Shown here: piece after piece, positions 35,769 to 48,262 of the stretch
How the letters are laid out: the number at the start of each line of letters is the position of its first letter
Position numbering within the stretch: position 1 is the first letter of the stretch
NCBI GenBank assembly: GCA_020002185.1
Contig: CM034534.1
Span: 38,671,882 to 38,735,881, forward strand
Length of the DNA stretch: 64,000 bases
Reading direction: 5' to 3'
From: Paraescarpia echinospica
Taxonomy: Eukaryota; Annelida; Polychaeta; Sabellida; Siboglinidae
Made by a program: the position numbers and the translations under genes
Notes under the pieces: model-generated
The model's database searches: none
The model's input: the letters and a program-made list of their open reading frames with translations, nothing else
Told to the model about the DNA's origin: nothing

Positions 35769-35840
35769 CAATGGCGTAGCCAGAGGGGGGGCAAGGGGGC
35801 CATGACCCCCAATCCCGGAAAATTAGGAGGGCAGGGGACT
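35769..35840. mobile_element. Possible single end of a TIR DNA transposon
   Basis: CAATGGCGTAGCCAGAGGGG followed by G-rich and CCCCC blocks is the kind of terminus seen on many non-autonomous DNA transposons (CAGTGGCGTAGCCAG type). No matching opposite end was found nearby, so this is a truncated or diverged copy. Confidence 0.4.
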
Positions 35841-36363
35841 GAGGACCTATAACTGGTTGCCTGATTCATAGAGTGACAAGATGCAGAGGTTATAGGAATA
35901 TAGGGGTGCCTGGGTAGAACTTCCCAGTCCTACCCTTTGGCAAAGAAATTTGTCACCATTCAAATGGGATTAAGTTATCTAAAGTGGAGGAATTCGCCGC
36001 TTCTGCCGTAGGCGATAAGCATCCAGCAGGCTGCAGCCCAAGAGGGGACAGGGCAACGAAAGTGTCATCATTCACAGTATGCTTGATGGCTAATGCTTAT
36101 TAATACAAGGATGCAAAATTACGGTTGCCCGGCAAGATGATTAGTTACTGGACTAAGAACAAGTTGCAAGTTGCAGCCAAAGCCATTTATCTAGACGATT
36201 TTCTACTGGGTAGTCGGAACTTCGTATCGTGAATTTATTAAGTTTAATAAGCGACAACATTACACATGACATAAACATTTTTGTGAAGCTCACTCGACGC
36301 CGCTGCCGCGGTATGGGTTTGTTGTGAAGTTATTGGTTGACCGTCAGCACCTCATCATCCATG
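35841..36363. other. Unassigned sequence
   Basis: Nothing recognised. Confidence 0.35.
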
Positions 36364-36366
36364 TTA

Positions 36367-37546
36367 TGCTAGGCACACACTAGCCGATTTTCGGCACACA
36401 CCAACCGACTAGTCGGCGTAAAAACCGTCGGCCGACGGCAGTCGGTTGGTGTGTGCCGAATTTAAGCCCGACGGTCGGCCTTATAGCGCCAACTAACGCC
36501 GATTCAAATGTTGAATCGGCGGTCGGCGTTAATCGGCAGTCGGCGTTAAATAAGGAGGTATCCGGTGACAAGTCGGCGCATATCCGATGACGAGTCGGCT
36601 GGTGTGTGCAGGTGTTTTGTCATAACACGACGGTCGGCGGTAACTTGGCCAATAAGAAATCATAGCGCGATCATGTGATAGTCTTCGATACAAGTCAAGG
36701 CTAAGCCCGGTGTCTTTTTTGAGTTTTCAAACCATTTCGCTTTCGGGCCACATGCTTTAATTTTTTAATTTCATATTTTACTGACCTGGCGGGTAACCAA
36801 CGTTTCAGAAAGTGATAGATTATTTGTTATCCTATTGCCATTGACCATCATCATTTTTTTTGCTTTCGCTTGTTCATAAAACAGGCGCCACAAATAAACC
36901 TAATTTCCACCTGATTTTGTAAGTTTGTTTCACGCTTCCGACAGGAATCGCCATTTTGTTTTATGAAAAACGTTACCTCTGGTGGCTACCGGCGCATATA
37001 TTAAGCCTTAAAAATCCGCAAAGCGGCGGTAGCGGTGGAAACGTTTTTGAGGAATTCATTGGGTGCGACTGATTACACTTCAAGTTTCAACATAACTGTT
37101 AACTGAAACGGCTAAATATAACGTTCTGCGTACTGTCATAAAACGTAGCTCGACGCTATGCGTTTCTTTGCTGAAAGGATATGCTAAATGTTCAAGCCAT
37201 ATTGTCGTGAAGGCTGACGGCGAAGCTCCGACTTACTATGTAACAAGTTTCTTTTTTCTGATAGCCGTTTTGGCCTAATTTTTACAAATGTTTCATGTGT
37301 TTATTGTAGGTGTATCGAAACACATTGTTAACTACGTAGTAAACACGCGTATTTATAGTGGATTTTTTTTCCACAAGGATCAAGCCGAGCACCGACGGTC
37401 GGCGCGAGTCGGGTGGTGTGTGCTGGCTGGTGTGTGTGGGCAGAAGTCGGCGCTAGTCGGCGGAACTAATTGGCGTTTAGCACCGACTGCTTTTTGCGCC
37501 GACTGCCAACGGAAGTCGGCGTTAGTCGGTTGGTGTGTGCCTAGCA
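36367..37546. mobile_element. Harbinger-like non-autonomous DNA transposon (1.18 kb)
   Basis: The left end TGCTAGGCACACAC (36367) matches the reverse complement of the right end GTGTGTGCCTAGCA (37533-37546). Directly outside, TTA (36364-36366) and TTA (37547-37549) form a 3-bp direct duplication, as in PIF/Harbinger elements (TWA). Both ends are packed with GTCGGC/GCCGAC words in both orientations (about 36385-36650 and 37390-37530). The left end also contains a 21-bp perfect inverted repeat (36390-36410 with 36440-36460) that repeats the CACACACCAACCGAC motif of the right terminus. The middle has no transposase frame, so it would depend on a transposase made elsewhere. Confidence 0.82.
36390..36460. 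repeat. Perfect 21-bp hairpin in the transposon left end
   Basis: TTCGGCACACACCAACCGAC (36390-36409) is exactly repeated in inverse orientation at 36441-36460 around a loop that itself contains CCGTCGGCCGACGG, a perfect 14-bp palindrome. Confidence 0.9.
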
Positions 37547-37549
37547 TTA

Positions 37550-37872
37550 AGGTACAAATGTATATTGTTTCATCGGAGTAAGTGTTGGTATTTATTATGT
37601 TGCTTGGGAGATGTAGCATGGGAAATATGGCGGCTTTAGGTGGATATTATGTTGGGGTTTTATGGGTTCGTGTCTCTGGTATTGTTTCATTTTCTCTTAG
37701 TTTGACGCTTCTATGAAAGTTTTTGTTGAACTGGCAGCTACATCGGTCAGTAAACTTGGTTGTCATGTCGTCATTCAGTTTAAACGAGTTAGGTTTGAGA
37801 AACCGATACAATACAGCATTGTGACGGAATCATGCGATGCACGAATATTGGACACTCTAGTTTACTGTACAC
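37550..37872. other. Unassigned sequence
   Basis: Nothing recognised. Confidence 0.35.

Positions 37873-37905
<33 letters not shown>
37873..37905. repeat. (TA)n microsatellite
   Basis: About 14 TA units. Confidence 0.9.
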
Positions 37906-37907
<2 letters not shown>

Positions 37908-37975
37908 GCTCATTGCTTGCTTGGATGCCGGATGGCCCCCTCCAATAAAAAAAATTGAAAATGTGCATGTCTGTG

Positions 37976-38132
37976 TACACACATACACAAATGCACGTTA
38001 TACACTAAAGCGCGAACACGTGCACGCACACGCAAGAAGACGCACACACACGCACACGCACTCGCACAAGCACACGCACTCGCACACGCACACGCACACG
38101 CACACACGCACACACACACACACACACACACG
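37976..38132. repeat. (CA)n / CACGCA microsatellite
   Basis: CA-rich tract with regular CG substitutions and a pure CA end at 38110-38130. Confidence 0.9.
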
Positions 38133-38958
38133 AATTTCAACAACAAAGTTACGTACATTGACCATACATTGTCATTTCTCGAAAAAAAAAAAAAAATTAC
38201 AATTGTCACAACCCGCAATCGAGTCATGCTTCAAATTCATTTAGTGTCATGGAATCAGCGTTGTAACGAGTCTACTCATGCCATGTATAACCATTTTGTG
38301 TTTTCTCAAATTGACTCACAGTTTCCAATAATGTATGAAAGCCAACTGCATTTGACTCCTGCGCATTCGTCCAAACGTTAGACTCCAGTCAATCGTGTAT
38401 CCACAAGATTCACATTCTACCGAATATTCGCTGGTTCTTTCTCTACGAGACACGTGTACACACATGCACATGCATGTTTTGAAATAAACATAAACTTAAA
38501 TACGCCGGTGCCTAGTGATCCAACATAAATACGAATTCGTCCCTGTTGTAGCCTTTACCTGAACACTCAATAAGAGATTCGTTGTTTCCAAACAACAGCT
38601 CGAGTGGTCCAGAGTGTAGACGTTTATGACTTGCATTGGCCGTTACCTAATCGAAGATTAAGTGGACGGCGATGGCGAAATGTCAAAGTCAAATAAATGA
38701 TGCTATGAACATTCGAAATGTCGTACCGATTCTTCGTTGTTGCGTGAATGTCTTTACGTGGTTTCCCGCGACAACTAGATGCTTACGTTGATATCAATTA
38801 AACCATTGTTAAGTACAGTTTTTGCTGATATGGTTAGTTTAGTATATTTTAACAAGAGGCGAACATAATTCTCTACTAACATTGTCTAGAATAAGTGTAG
38901 CAATTAAACTAATCGACGAAACATATTCGTTTGAAATTCGTTCTCCATTCGTAGCCTA
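38133..38958. other. Unassigned sequence with an A14 run
   Basis: A poly-A run lies at 38183-38197. No LINE or processed gene was recognised upstream of it. Confidence 0.35.
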
Positions 38959-38960
38959 TA

Positions 38961-39217
38961 CAGTGGAACTTCACTATTAAGGTCACTATTAAGGTCTTTA
39001 TTAATGTCACTATTAAGGTCACCATTAAGGTCACTATTAAGGTCACTATTAAGGTCACTATTAAGGTCACTATTGCAACTCGGCAAATGCGACAAGAATA
39101 GCGAAGTGACCGTGCTTATGGGGTTAGTTTCTATACACGACTGTCAAGAAAATAATGCGCAACTGTCGTAGGGTGACACTAACTGCGAAGTGGCTGTATT
39201 AAAGCGAAGTTCGACTA
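38961..39217. mobile_element. pogo/Tigger-like MITE carrying a 12-bp minisatellite
   Basis: The left end CAGTGGAACTTCACTATTAA pairs with the right end, which read in reverse complement is TAGTCGAACTTCGCTTTAAT. TA flanks both sides (38959-38960 and 39218-39219), as for Tc1/mariner/pogo elements. CAGTNGAACYYC ends are typical of Tigger/pogo. Just inside the left end the 12-mer ACTATTAAGGTC is repeated about nine times (38971-39073), evidently grown from the terminal sequence itself. No transposase. Confidence 0.72.
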
Positions 39218-39225
39218 TACGTGTA

Positions 39226-39384
39226 CAGTGGAACCCCACTGTTAAGGTAATCTTGGGCATGAACAAAGTGACCGGCTTAGCGAGGTGACCGTATTAGCGG
39301 GATTGGGAATAGGAACTGCCCTAGGGTGACCTTAATTGCAAGGTGGCGGTATTGTCGAGGTGACCGTGACGCGAGATTCGACTG
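39226..39384. mobile_element. pogo/Tigger-like MITE, second copy
   Basis: The left end CAGTGGAACCCCACTGTTAA pairs with the reverse complement of the right end, CAGTCGAATCTCGCGTCACG. Internal words (CGAGGTGACCG, AGGGTGACC) match those of the neighbouring element. A TA precedes the left end (39224-39225); the right flank reads CA. It begins only 8 bp after the first copy ends. Confidence 0.68.
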
Positions 39385-41830
<2,446 letters not shown>

Positions 41831-41919
41831 AACCAGAGCCCCCAGCAGTCTTATATTAATTTAGTTGGTAAAGTTCTTCGTATTGATGTATACAATCGGC
41901 AGGCCCTATCGCCACGGAG

Positions 41920-42215
41920 TGAATCAGAGGGCAATGAGCGACATGGTACCAGAAATAAAGTGGGAGTCCCTGCAAACCAGAAGGACTTGACATGGTCTAC
42001 AAAGTTGTGAAAGGACTTGTACAAGTTCCCACTCCGTGCCATTCTGCGCCACGCCCTGAACGTCAATGGCAGGAATTTCATCCAGTTCGTCACACTGGAT
42101 CCTGAGGTGGACGCCTGCAAGTTCGCCTTCCTACCAAGGAAGCGTGGAACTCCCTGTCATACATTGTTGTCGTGACCGAGTCAATGGACGTGTTCCGCCG
42201 CCCACTCCGAAAGAC
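41920..42215 (+). mobile_element. LINE ORF2 C-terminal remnant
   Basis: Two frames carry the typical C-terminal region of Jockey/CR1-like LINE proteins: KWESLQTRRT (41960-41990), then after a frameshift MVYKVVKGLVQVPTP (about 41993), QEFHPVR, and EAWNSLSYIVVVTESMDVF (about 42140-42190). One in-frame stop remains. The reverse transcriptase domain is absent and the preceding DNA is microsatellite, so this is a heavily 5'-truncated copy. Confidence 0.7.
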
Positions 42216-42499
42216 CTGTTAGTGAACGAGGCTTGTTAATAGTGTAAATAGTTATCGGATGTACGTAGGACACAGCTCCGGTCACGTGGTTACCTCGGCG
42301 CAATATCCTAACAGAACATTGACGGATATATATATATCCAGACAGCTTATATTGAGCAGTGGACAGGTGAGATTAACTAACTATGTTGACTTTACGACGC
42401 GGTCGTTGCGTGAAAGGGCCCCTTCACGCGATGACAGCCATCTCCTTTCGTAAAAGGGTTATATTATTACATTATTACATTTCGCAGAACTACTTTAAC

Positions 42500-42840
42500 A
42501 TTCTCGACTAGGCCTATATTTTCTAAAATGGCGAATATGAATGTTAACAAAGGTCAAATGCAAAGCATAATTGAATACATTGAAATCGGAATCCACATAC
42601 CTTTATTTTGATGGTAGTTCATGAGATATAGGGACAGTAATGTTGATGGCCGCCATCTTTAAAAATGGCGGATGTGAATGTCGGATAAGGTCACAGGTAA
42701 AATAGTTGAAATAGCTGCCTCCGAAAACCTATATTTTGAGCTCAAGATGACAGCTGTGTGTGATGCAGTTCTCAAGATATGAGGATTATTAGTTTTAGCG
42801 GCCATTAAAAAAATGGCCGCCAAAAGCGTCCAGGACAAAT
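42500..42840. repeat. Dispersed repeat with ATGGCGGCC hairpins
   Basis: Two diverged ~130-bp units each begin with AAAATGGCGRATRTGAATGT and each ends in a hairpin: GGCCGCCATCTTTAAAAATG followed by GCGG (about 42650) and GCGGCCATTAAAAAAATGGC followed by CGC (about 42800). No coding capacity. Related words occur at 28960-29110. Confidence 0.5.
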
Positions 42841-44554
42841 TCAGAAATGCCCCTGGGTATAAATATCTTCATATTACTTACTATGTGCCAAGTTACATGC
42901 TTTTATTTAAAAATGCATTATGTTTTTACTTATCTGCCGTATTACTGCATGCATAACCAAAGAACAACCGACTGTTGGGATTCAGAATAATACTCCCCAG
43001 CTGTTTTGCTAAAATCATTAGAGGTGTGAGCTAAATACACTCTTATAATCGTACTCGGGGACTGACGGAATAGCACGATTGTTTAGTCTACTCCGCCATC
43101 ACGTCGCTAAAAATAGTCGCCGGATGCTCTGGGCAAACGTACCATTTACTATAAATACATTAGGCGTGATGTGGTGAAGAGTAAAACCTGTCATTTGTCG
43201 AGCGTCAAGTCGGACAAAAAGGCGGGCGAGATGCGCATAAATATGTTTTACAAATGAGAGCTAACAGCAGGTCATAACCTCTATCGCAAACCCGGCTAAT
43301 ATATAAATGCGCGCCAGCTAATCAATCAATTTGTGCATGAAATGTTTTATTCAAATTTTATTAAATCGTATCCGTGGTGAATATCGAGGCGACGCAAATA
43401 AAACATCAGAAATAAAAGCGATAGCGTGCGGTGCAAACAGGTGACGTGAGCGCCGAGATAATGTGCGCGGATACTAGTGGAAGCCTAGATCGTAGGCCTG
43501 GGCTAGATGACGATACAAGACCTTCATTCCTGATCAGTGCAGGATTCATGTATATTGATATGTTAAATAAATAGTATACATATGCAAATAATACAGTAGC
43601 TTTTTCATATATACGTTCATTGCTTCAACGACATATCAATACTTAACACTCATGTTTAATTTTGTTAAGATATAAGTGAAATTGCCCGTTAAACGCTAGT
43701 GTAAGTGTTGCCATCCTCGGTTTTAAACACATACTAACTCTAAACATACGAATGTTTCCATAGTCTGTTAATTTCCATGTCCTGCTGTTACGTTACATCT
43801 GTCCACATACATCTAGATTGTTTCGCACGTAAAACTCAAACCTGTCGTTTTTTAAACAACGACTACAAATATATACGTAACGTGTTCACGAATAGAGGCG
43901 ATTATGTCCGTAGTTACGTAAACGTTTTTAAACGCAAAACATACGAAGAGCGTATGTTCAGCAAATTTAGTTGATGTCAATACGTACTAGTTACGAAACA
44001 AGCGATACGAAAATGAAAACACATTTAAGCTGAATCAGGAATTTGTATGTGGACTTTTGTATATATCGTAGGCAAATCACTTATATATATTGACACTTGC
44101 AACTACTGCAGGCTAAATTCTCATACTTTAAGTTATCACAACATTAATACAAATGTTTTGATATCTGGAGCAGGCGTATTAATAATAATTATGTCAGAGT
44201 CCTTCAACATCTGCTATATCTACAAAGACATGCGTGTTAATCTGCATATATCTTTGCATCAGTTATATGGTTTCATCTCTAATCGCACCGAAATTAAACT
44301 AATATTATGATTCTGCATATTGGCTTCATTAAGTGAATGTGCTTGGACACTAATTGGAACGATGGAATGTCTGTACTAGCACATTCATTGGCTTCATACA
44401 ATGGCTGCAGTAGGGCACTTATTGTAAACACGTCACGTCACATCAGCCATAACGAAAAATTGTCGATATCTACAATACAGCACACATGAGATCGAGCGAA
44501 TAATGGTTGTGACCAATACGCGGTCGTAACGGTCTAATCCGTAATTAAAACTCT
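42841..44554. other. Unassigned sequence (1.7 kb)
   Basis: AT-rich, with no gene, RNA or transposon recognised. Confidence 0.4.
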
Positions 44555-44719
44555 GAGCAGAGACGTAGCCCCGACCGCCGCGCCGTCTGCGCCAGCTGCC
44601 AGTGTCACGGTAGTCGTGTGGAGCAGCGCAGACTCCGTGTGGTGATCCCTTGTCCGCGCGCTGCCGTGTTCTAGCTCAACCAGCCAACATCTCGCGCTGC
44701 TGCATGGGGCCAGGTAGGT
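44555..44719 (+). promoter_or_regulatory. GC-rich segment, possible first exon or promoter
   Basis: This stretch is markedly richer in G+C and CpG than its AT-rich surroundings and ends in ATG GGG CCA G followed by GTAGGT, a good splice donor (after 44713). It could be a 5' exon with a start codon at 44704, with the rest of the gene outside or beyond. No TATA box or downstream exon was identified, so this is tentative. Confidence 0.25.
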
Positions 44720-44902
44720 GCGACCGTGTGGTCCGGTTGTCTTCGATTTGCAAAAGTCTCATTCTGTGTAGTTGACCTTGTGACAAAAAAAGCAGGACTA
44801 ATTATTGAAGGATCTGTTGCACATTCGGACTGTTGGTTGTACGTGTTTGCAGAATCAATTGGCGTGACTGTTGTGACCCAGCAGGGTCCTCGAGGCACGG
44901 GA

Positions 44903-45345
44903 GCACTTGCCTATGTAGCTTTTGTTGTACACATATGAAGGCACTTGTCTTTGTATACCTTCTGTTTTACACATATGAAGGCACTTGGTGCACATGTAGC
45001 CTTTGCTGTACACGTATGAAGCTCTTGCATATGTTGTCTTTTGTACACGTGTAAATACACTTACATCTGTAGCCTTTGTTGAACACGTATGAAGACACTT
45101 CTATATGTAGTCTTTGCTGTGCACTTATTTATACACTTGCATCTGTAGCATGTGTTGTACACGTCTGAATACTTGCGTTTGTAACCGTTGTTGTACAGGT
45201 ATGAGGACACTTGCATCTGAAACCATTGGTGTACGCGTCTGACATTTGCGTCATCTGTAGCCTTTTTGTACACGTACGAAGACACTTGTATATGTAGCCT
45301 TTGCTGTACACGTTTAAAACACACGAAGACGCATGCATATGTAAC
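44903..45345. repeat. Degenerate ~38-bp minisatellite, ~11 copies
   Basis: Units of the form GAAGACACTTGCATCTGTAG followed by CCTTTGTTGTACACGTAT recur every 36-42 bp with many substitutions. Minus-strand frames of 69-87 codons reflect the repeat. Confidence 0.85.
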
Positions 45346-45534
45346 CTAGACGACTAGATACTCACAGGTGCTGTTATAAGCTGTTCGTCGATATTGTTGG
45401 GTGTAGTTGATGTCGACTTTCAGACGTGCATTAGTGGGATCGACTTAATTGAAAGTTGATATCGTATATATGTGTTTATCATTGTATGAATATTGTGTTG
45501 ATGTGTTCATGCATATACCTACGCGTGTACATGT
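45346..45534. other. Unassigned sequence
   Basis: Nothing recognised. Confidence 0.35.
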
Positions 45535-45634
45535 TTGTTTATGTGTTTATTTGTTTGTGTGTTCGTGTCTGTGTGTCTGTGTGGCTGTGTGTCTGATTGT
45601 ATGTGTGTTTGTGTGTCTGTGTGTCTCTGTGTGT

Positions 45635-45681
<47 letters not shown>

Positions 45682-45740
45682 GTGCGTGTGTGCATGTATC
45701 GTGCGTACGTGCGTACGTGTGTGTGCATACCTGTTAGCAT
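45535..45740. repeat. GT-rich microsatellite
   Basis: TTTG/CTGT variants grade into pure GT (45637-45675) and then GTGCGT/GTAC variants. Confidence 0.9.
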
Positions 45741-46402
45741 GGTGAATGTTACATGTATTTCATAAGTGCAGGTTACACTCACACTTATGAATTGAATTTG
45801 TGTGTGTTCGTCAATACGATATATTGGGCAAGGAAACGGTCCTGCATGACGCAATGTGGTCGTTCACAACTTCTCCTGTTTCTTACCAAACTGTAATTCT
45901 GTTTGCAATTTCCGGGATGGTCGACAACCTGCGTCAAGTGAGCTATATTGCCATGTTGTGCCTTTACACTCGCCGGTGATGTTATTAAGAAAGCTAACGA
46001 AACAGAGCAGTCGGCGCTGACAAGTCGTTCACTTAGCCCAGCTGCCATTGTGACAGTATCGATTATGCCTGGGTGAGGTGCCAAGTGTAGGGTTATAAGG
46101 CCGTTCGCTGCTCTTATTCAACCTCCGTAAGAATGTCATAACGCGTCGTTTGCCGTCTTAGCATGTCGTTTGTGCCACACGTGCTTAGAAATCACCCGAA
46201 ATGCACCTGGGCGGAAACGCGTCCCCCATCAACACGTTCTGTGCAACGCTTGCATTGACACCGAGTCGCTGAGTGGGCCGGAGACACCGTTAATGCATAA
46301 GCTTGTAAACAGACTGTTCTTAAGTGTTTTGATACGTCAGTCTTATTCTCGGTTGACGTTACATTACTTAAACCGCATGTCCGTGTATGTGCGTTGTGGG
46401 TG
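45741..46402. other. Unassigned sequence
   Basis: No gene recognised. Confidence 0.35.
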
Positions 46403-46590
46403 TTTTTTTGGTACCTGAAATGTACTGTGCTCTATTCGTGTGTTTCTGTGTTTGTATATATCTATATATCTGTATATCTATATATCTATCTATCTATCTA
46501 TCTATCTATATATATGTATATATATATATATATATATACAAACATAGAAACACATGAATACAGCACAGTACATTTCAGGTACCAAAAAAT
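46403..46590. repeat. Inverted repeat flanking a (TATC)n/(TA)n core
   Basis: The ~60-bp arm at 46403-46465 (TTTTTTGGTACCTGAAATGT, ACTGTGCTCTATTCGTGTGT, TTCTGTGTTTGTATATAT) returns as its reverse complement at 46533-46590 with only a few mismatches. Between them lies CTAT/TA microsatellite DNA. The whole could extrude as a hairpin. Confidence 0.9.
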
Positions 46591-46609
46591 ATATATATAC
46601 ATATACATA

Positions 46610-47857
46610 CATATAAGCAGGGTCACCAGGTTCACAGACTTGGCGCGTGAGAGGACCTCTGTATTGGGACTCGGTCTTTCCAGAAGATCCCGATTATGCG
46701 CCGCAGGCAGCGTATGTGAAATGAGTTCAGTCGATTCTCCTGAGTGGAGTACAGTGTCCAGGACTCACTAGCGTATAGAAGTGTATTCAGCACGCAGACG
46801 TTGTGCACTGCCACCTTTTTGTGCTCCTTCAGCAGTTTGTTGTTCTAGACTCTCTTTGTAAGCCGAGCGAGTGTTAAGGCGGCTCTCCCAATCTTTTTGC
46901 TGATTTCTGCTTCTAATGAGAGGTTGTCGGAATGGTTGACCCGATGTAGGTGAATAGGTGGACGACCTCTAGCTTATAGTTGTTTATGGTATTGGCTGGG
47001 GGAGTGACCACATCCAGTCCCACGATGTTAGTATTTCTCAAGCTGATTGTTAATCCGAAATCCGTGCATGCCGTTGCAAAGCGGTTCATGAGGTTTTGTA
47101 GCTCGTCCTCAGTATGCGTGATGACCGCTGCATCATCCGCAAACAGAAAGTCTCTGAAGAGGGCCAGGGGCACCGTGGTCTTCGCTTTTAGGCGGGACAA
47201 GTTGAGTAGTGTTCCGTTAGATCTCGTGTGCATGTACACTCCTTCTGTTGAAGATCCAAAGGCTTCAACATAAGGGCAAAGAATATCCCAAACGGGTGGG
47301 GCGAGAACGCATCCTTGTTTGACGCCACTGGTCTCGGAGGTAGAGCCGTTGTACAGATTTGTAGCTCTCATATCATCGTGGGATGACGTGATTACGCTGC
47401 AGAGCTTTGGATGGCATCCTATCTTCGGTAAGATGTTCAACAGACCATCCTTGCTCACAAGGCCGAAGGCTTTGGTAAGATCGATGAAGGCAATGTATGT
47501 TATGTTCCCTGCATTTCTCCTGTAACTGTCGATGCGAAAAGATCATGTCAGTTGATATATTTGCTCTGAAGCCACACTGGGATTCGGGGTAGACTCTGAC
47601 AGCGAGTATGTGTAGTGTGTTCAGAATGACACGAGCAAACGACTTGCCAACTACGCTCAGTAGTGATATGCCTCTGTAATTGTTGCAATCACTTATGTAA
47701 AGCGTGATGATGTTTGCGTCCCTCATGTCTTGCGGCAAGGCCAACTCACACCAGCATTGACAAAGTAGTACGTGTAGGAGTTCGAGTAGAGCTCTTGCCG
47801 CACTTGATGATTTCAGTTGGAGTTTCATCGCTTCCAGGTGCTTTTCCACTGGAGAGG
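46610..47857 (-). mobile_element. Decayed LINE reverse transcriptase
   Basis: Read on the minus strand: SSGKAPGSDETPTEIIKCG (47857-47800), then LCQCWCELALPQDMRDANII and NNYRGISLLSVVGKSFARVI (RT fingers, about 47750-47640), YPESQCGFRA, and after a frameshift SKDGLLNILPKIGCHP, GVKQGCVLAP (about 47320), the catalytic FADDA (47132-47146) and LTISLRNTNIVGLDV. After further breaks comes the C-terminal LLYASESWTLYSTQENRLNS / CLRRIIGIFWKDRV (46800-46650). This is an endonuclease-type non-LTR element common in marine invertebrates; the clade is not assigned. Both ends abut microsatellites, and stops and frameshifts make it inactive. Confidence 0.88.
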
Positions 47858-48262
47858 TTCATACATACATACATACATACATACATACATACATACATAC
47901 ATAAATACATGCATACATGCATGCATGCATGCATACATACATACATACATACATACATACATACATACATACATACATACATACCTGTATGCATGCATAC
48001 ATACATACATACATACATACATACATACATACATACATACCTGTATGTATGTATGTATGCATACATACATACATACATACATACATACATACATACATAC
48101 ATACATACATACATACCTGTATGCATGCATACATACATACATACATACATACATACATACATACATACATACATACATACCTGTATGTATGTATGTATGT
48201 ATGCATGCATGTATGCATGTATTTATGTATGTATGTATGTATATGTATGTATATATGTATTT
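47858..48262. repeat. (CATA)n / (TATG)n tract
   Basis: About 400 bp of CATA with CATG, CCTG and TATG variants. It includes several direct blocks ending CCTGTATGCATG or CCTGTATGTATG. Open on all frames, giving YIHT/MYVC artefacts. It starts exactly where the LINE coding sequence ends on its 5' side. Confidence 0.97.

Noticed and set aside
46913..47458. Host gene for a 181-residue protein
   Set aside because: The GVKQGCVLAP and FADDA motifs identify it as a LINE reverse transcriptase fragment.
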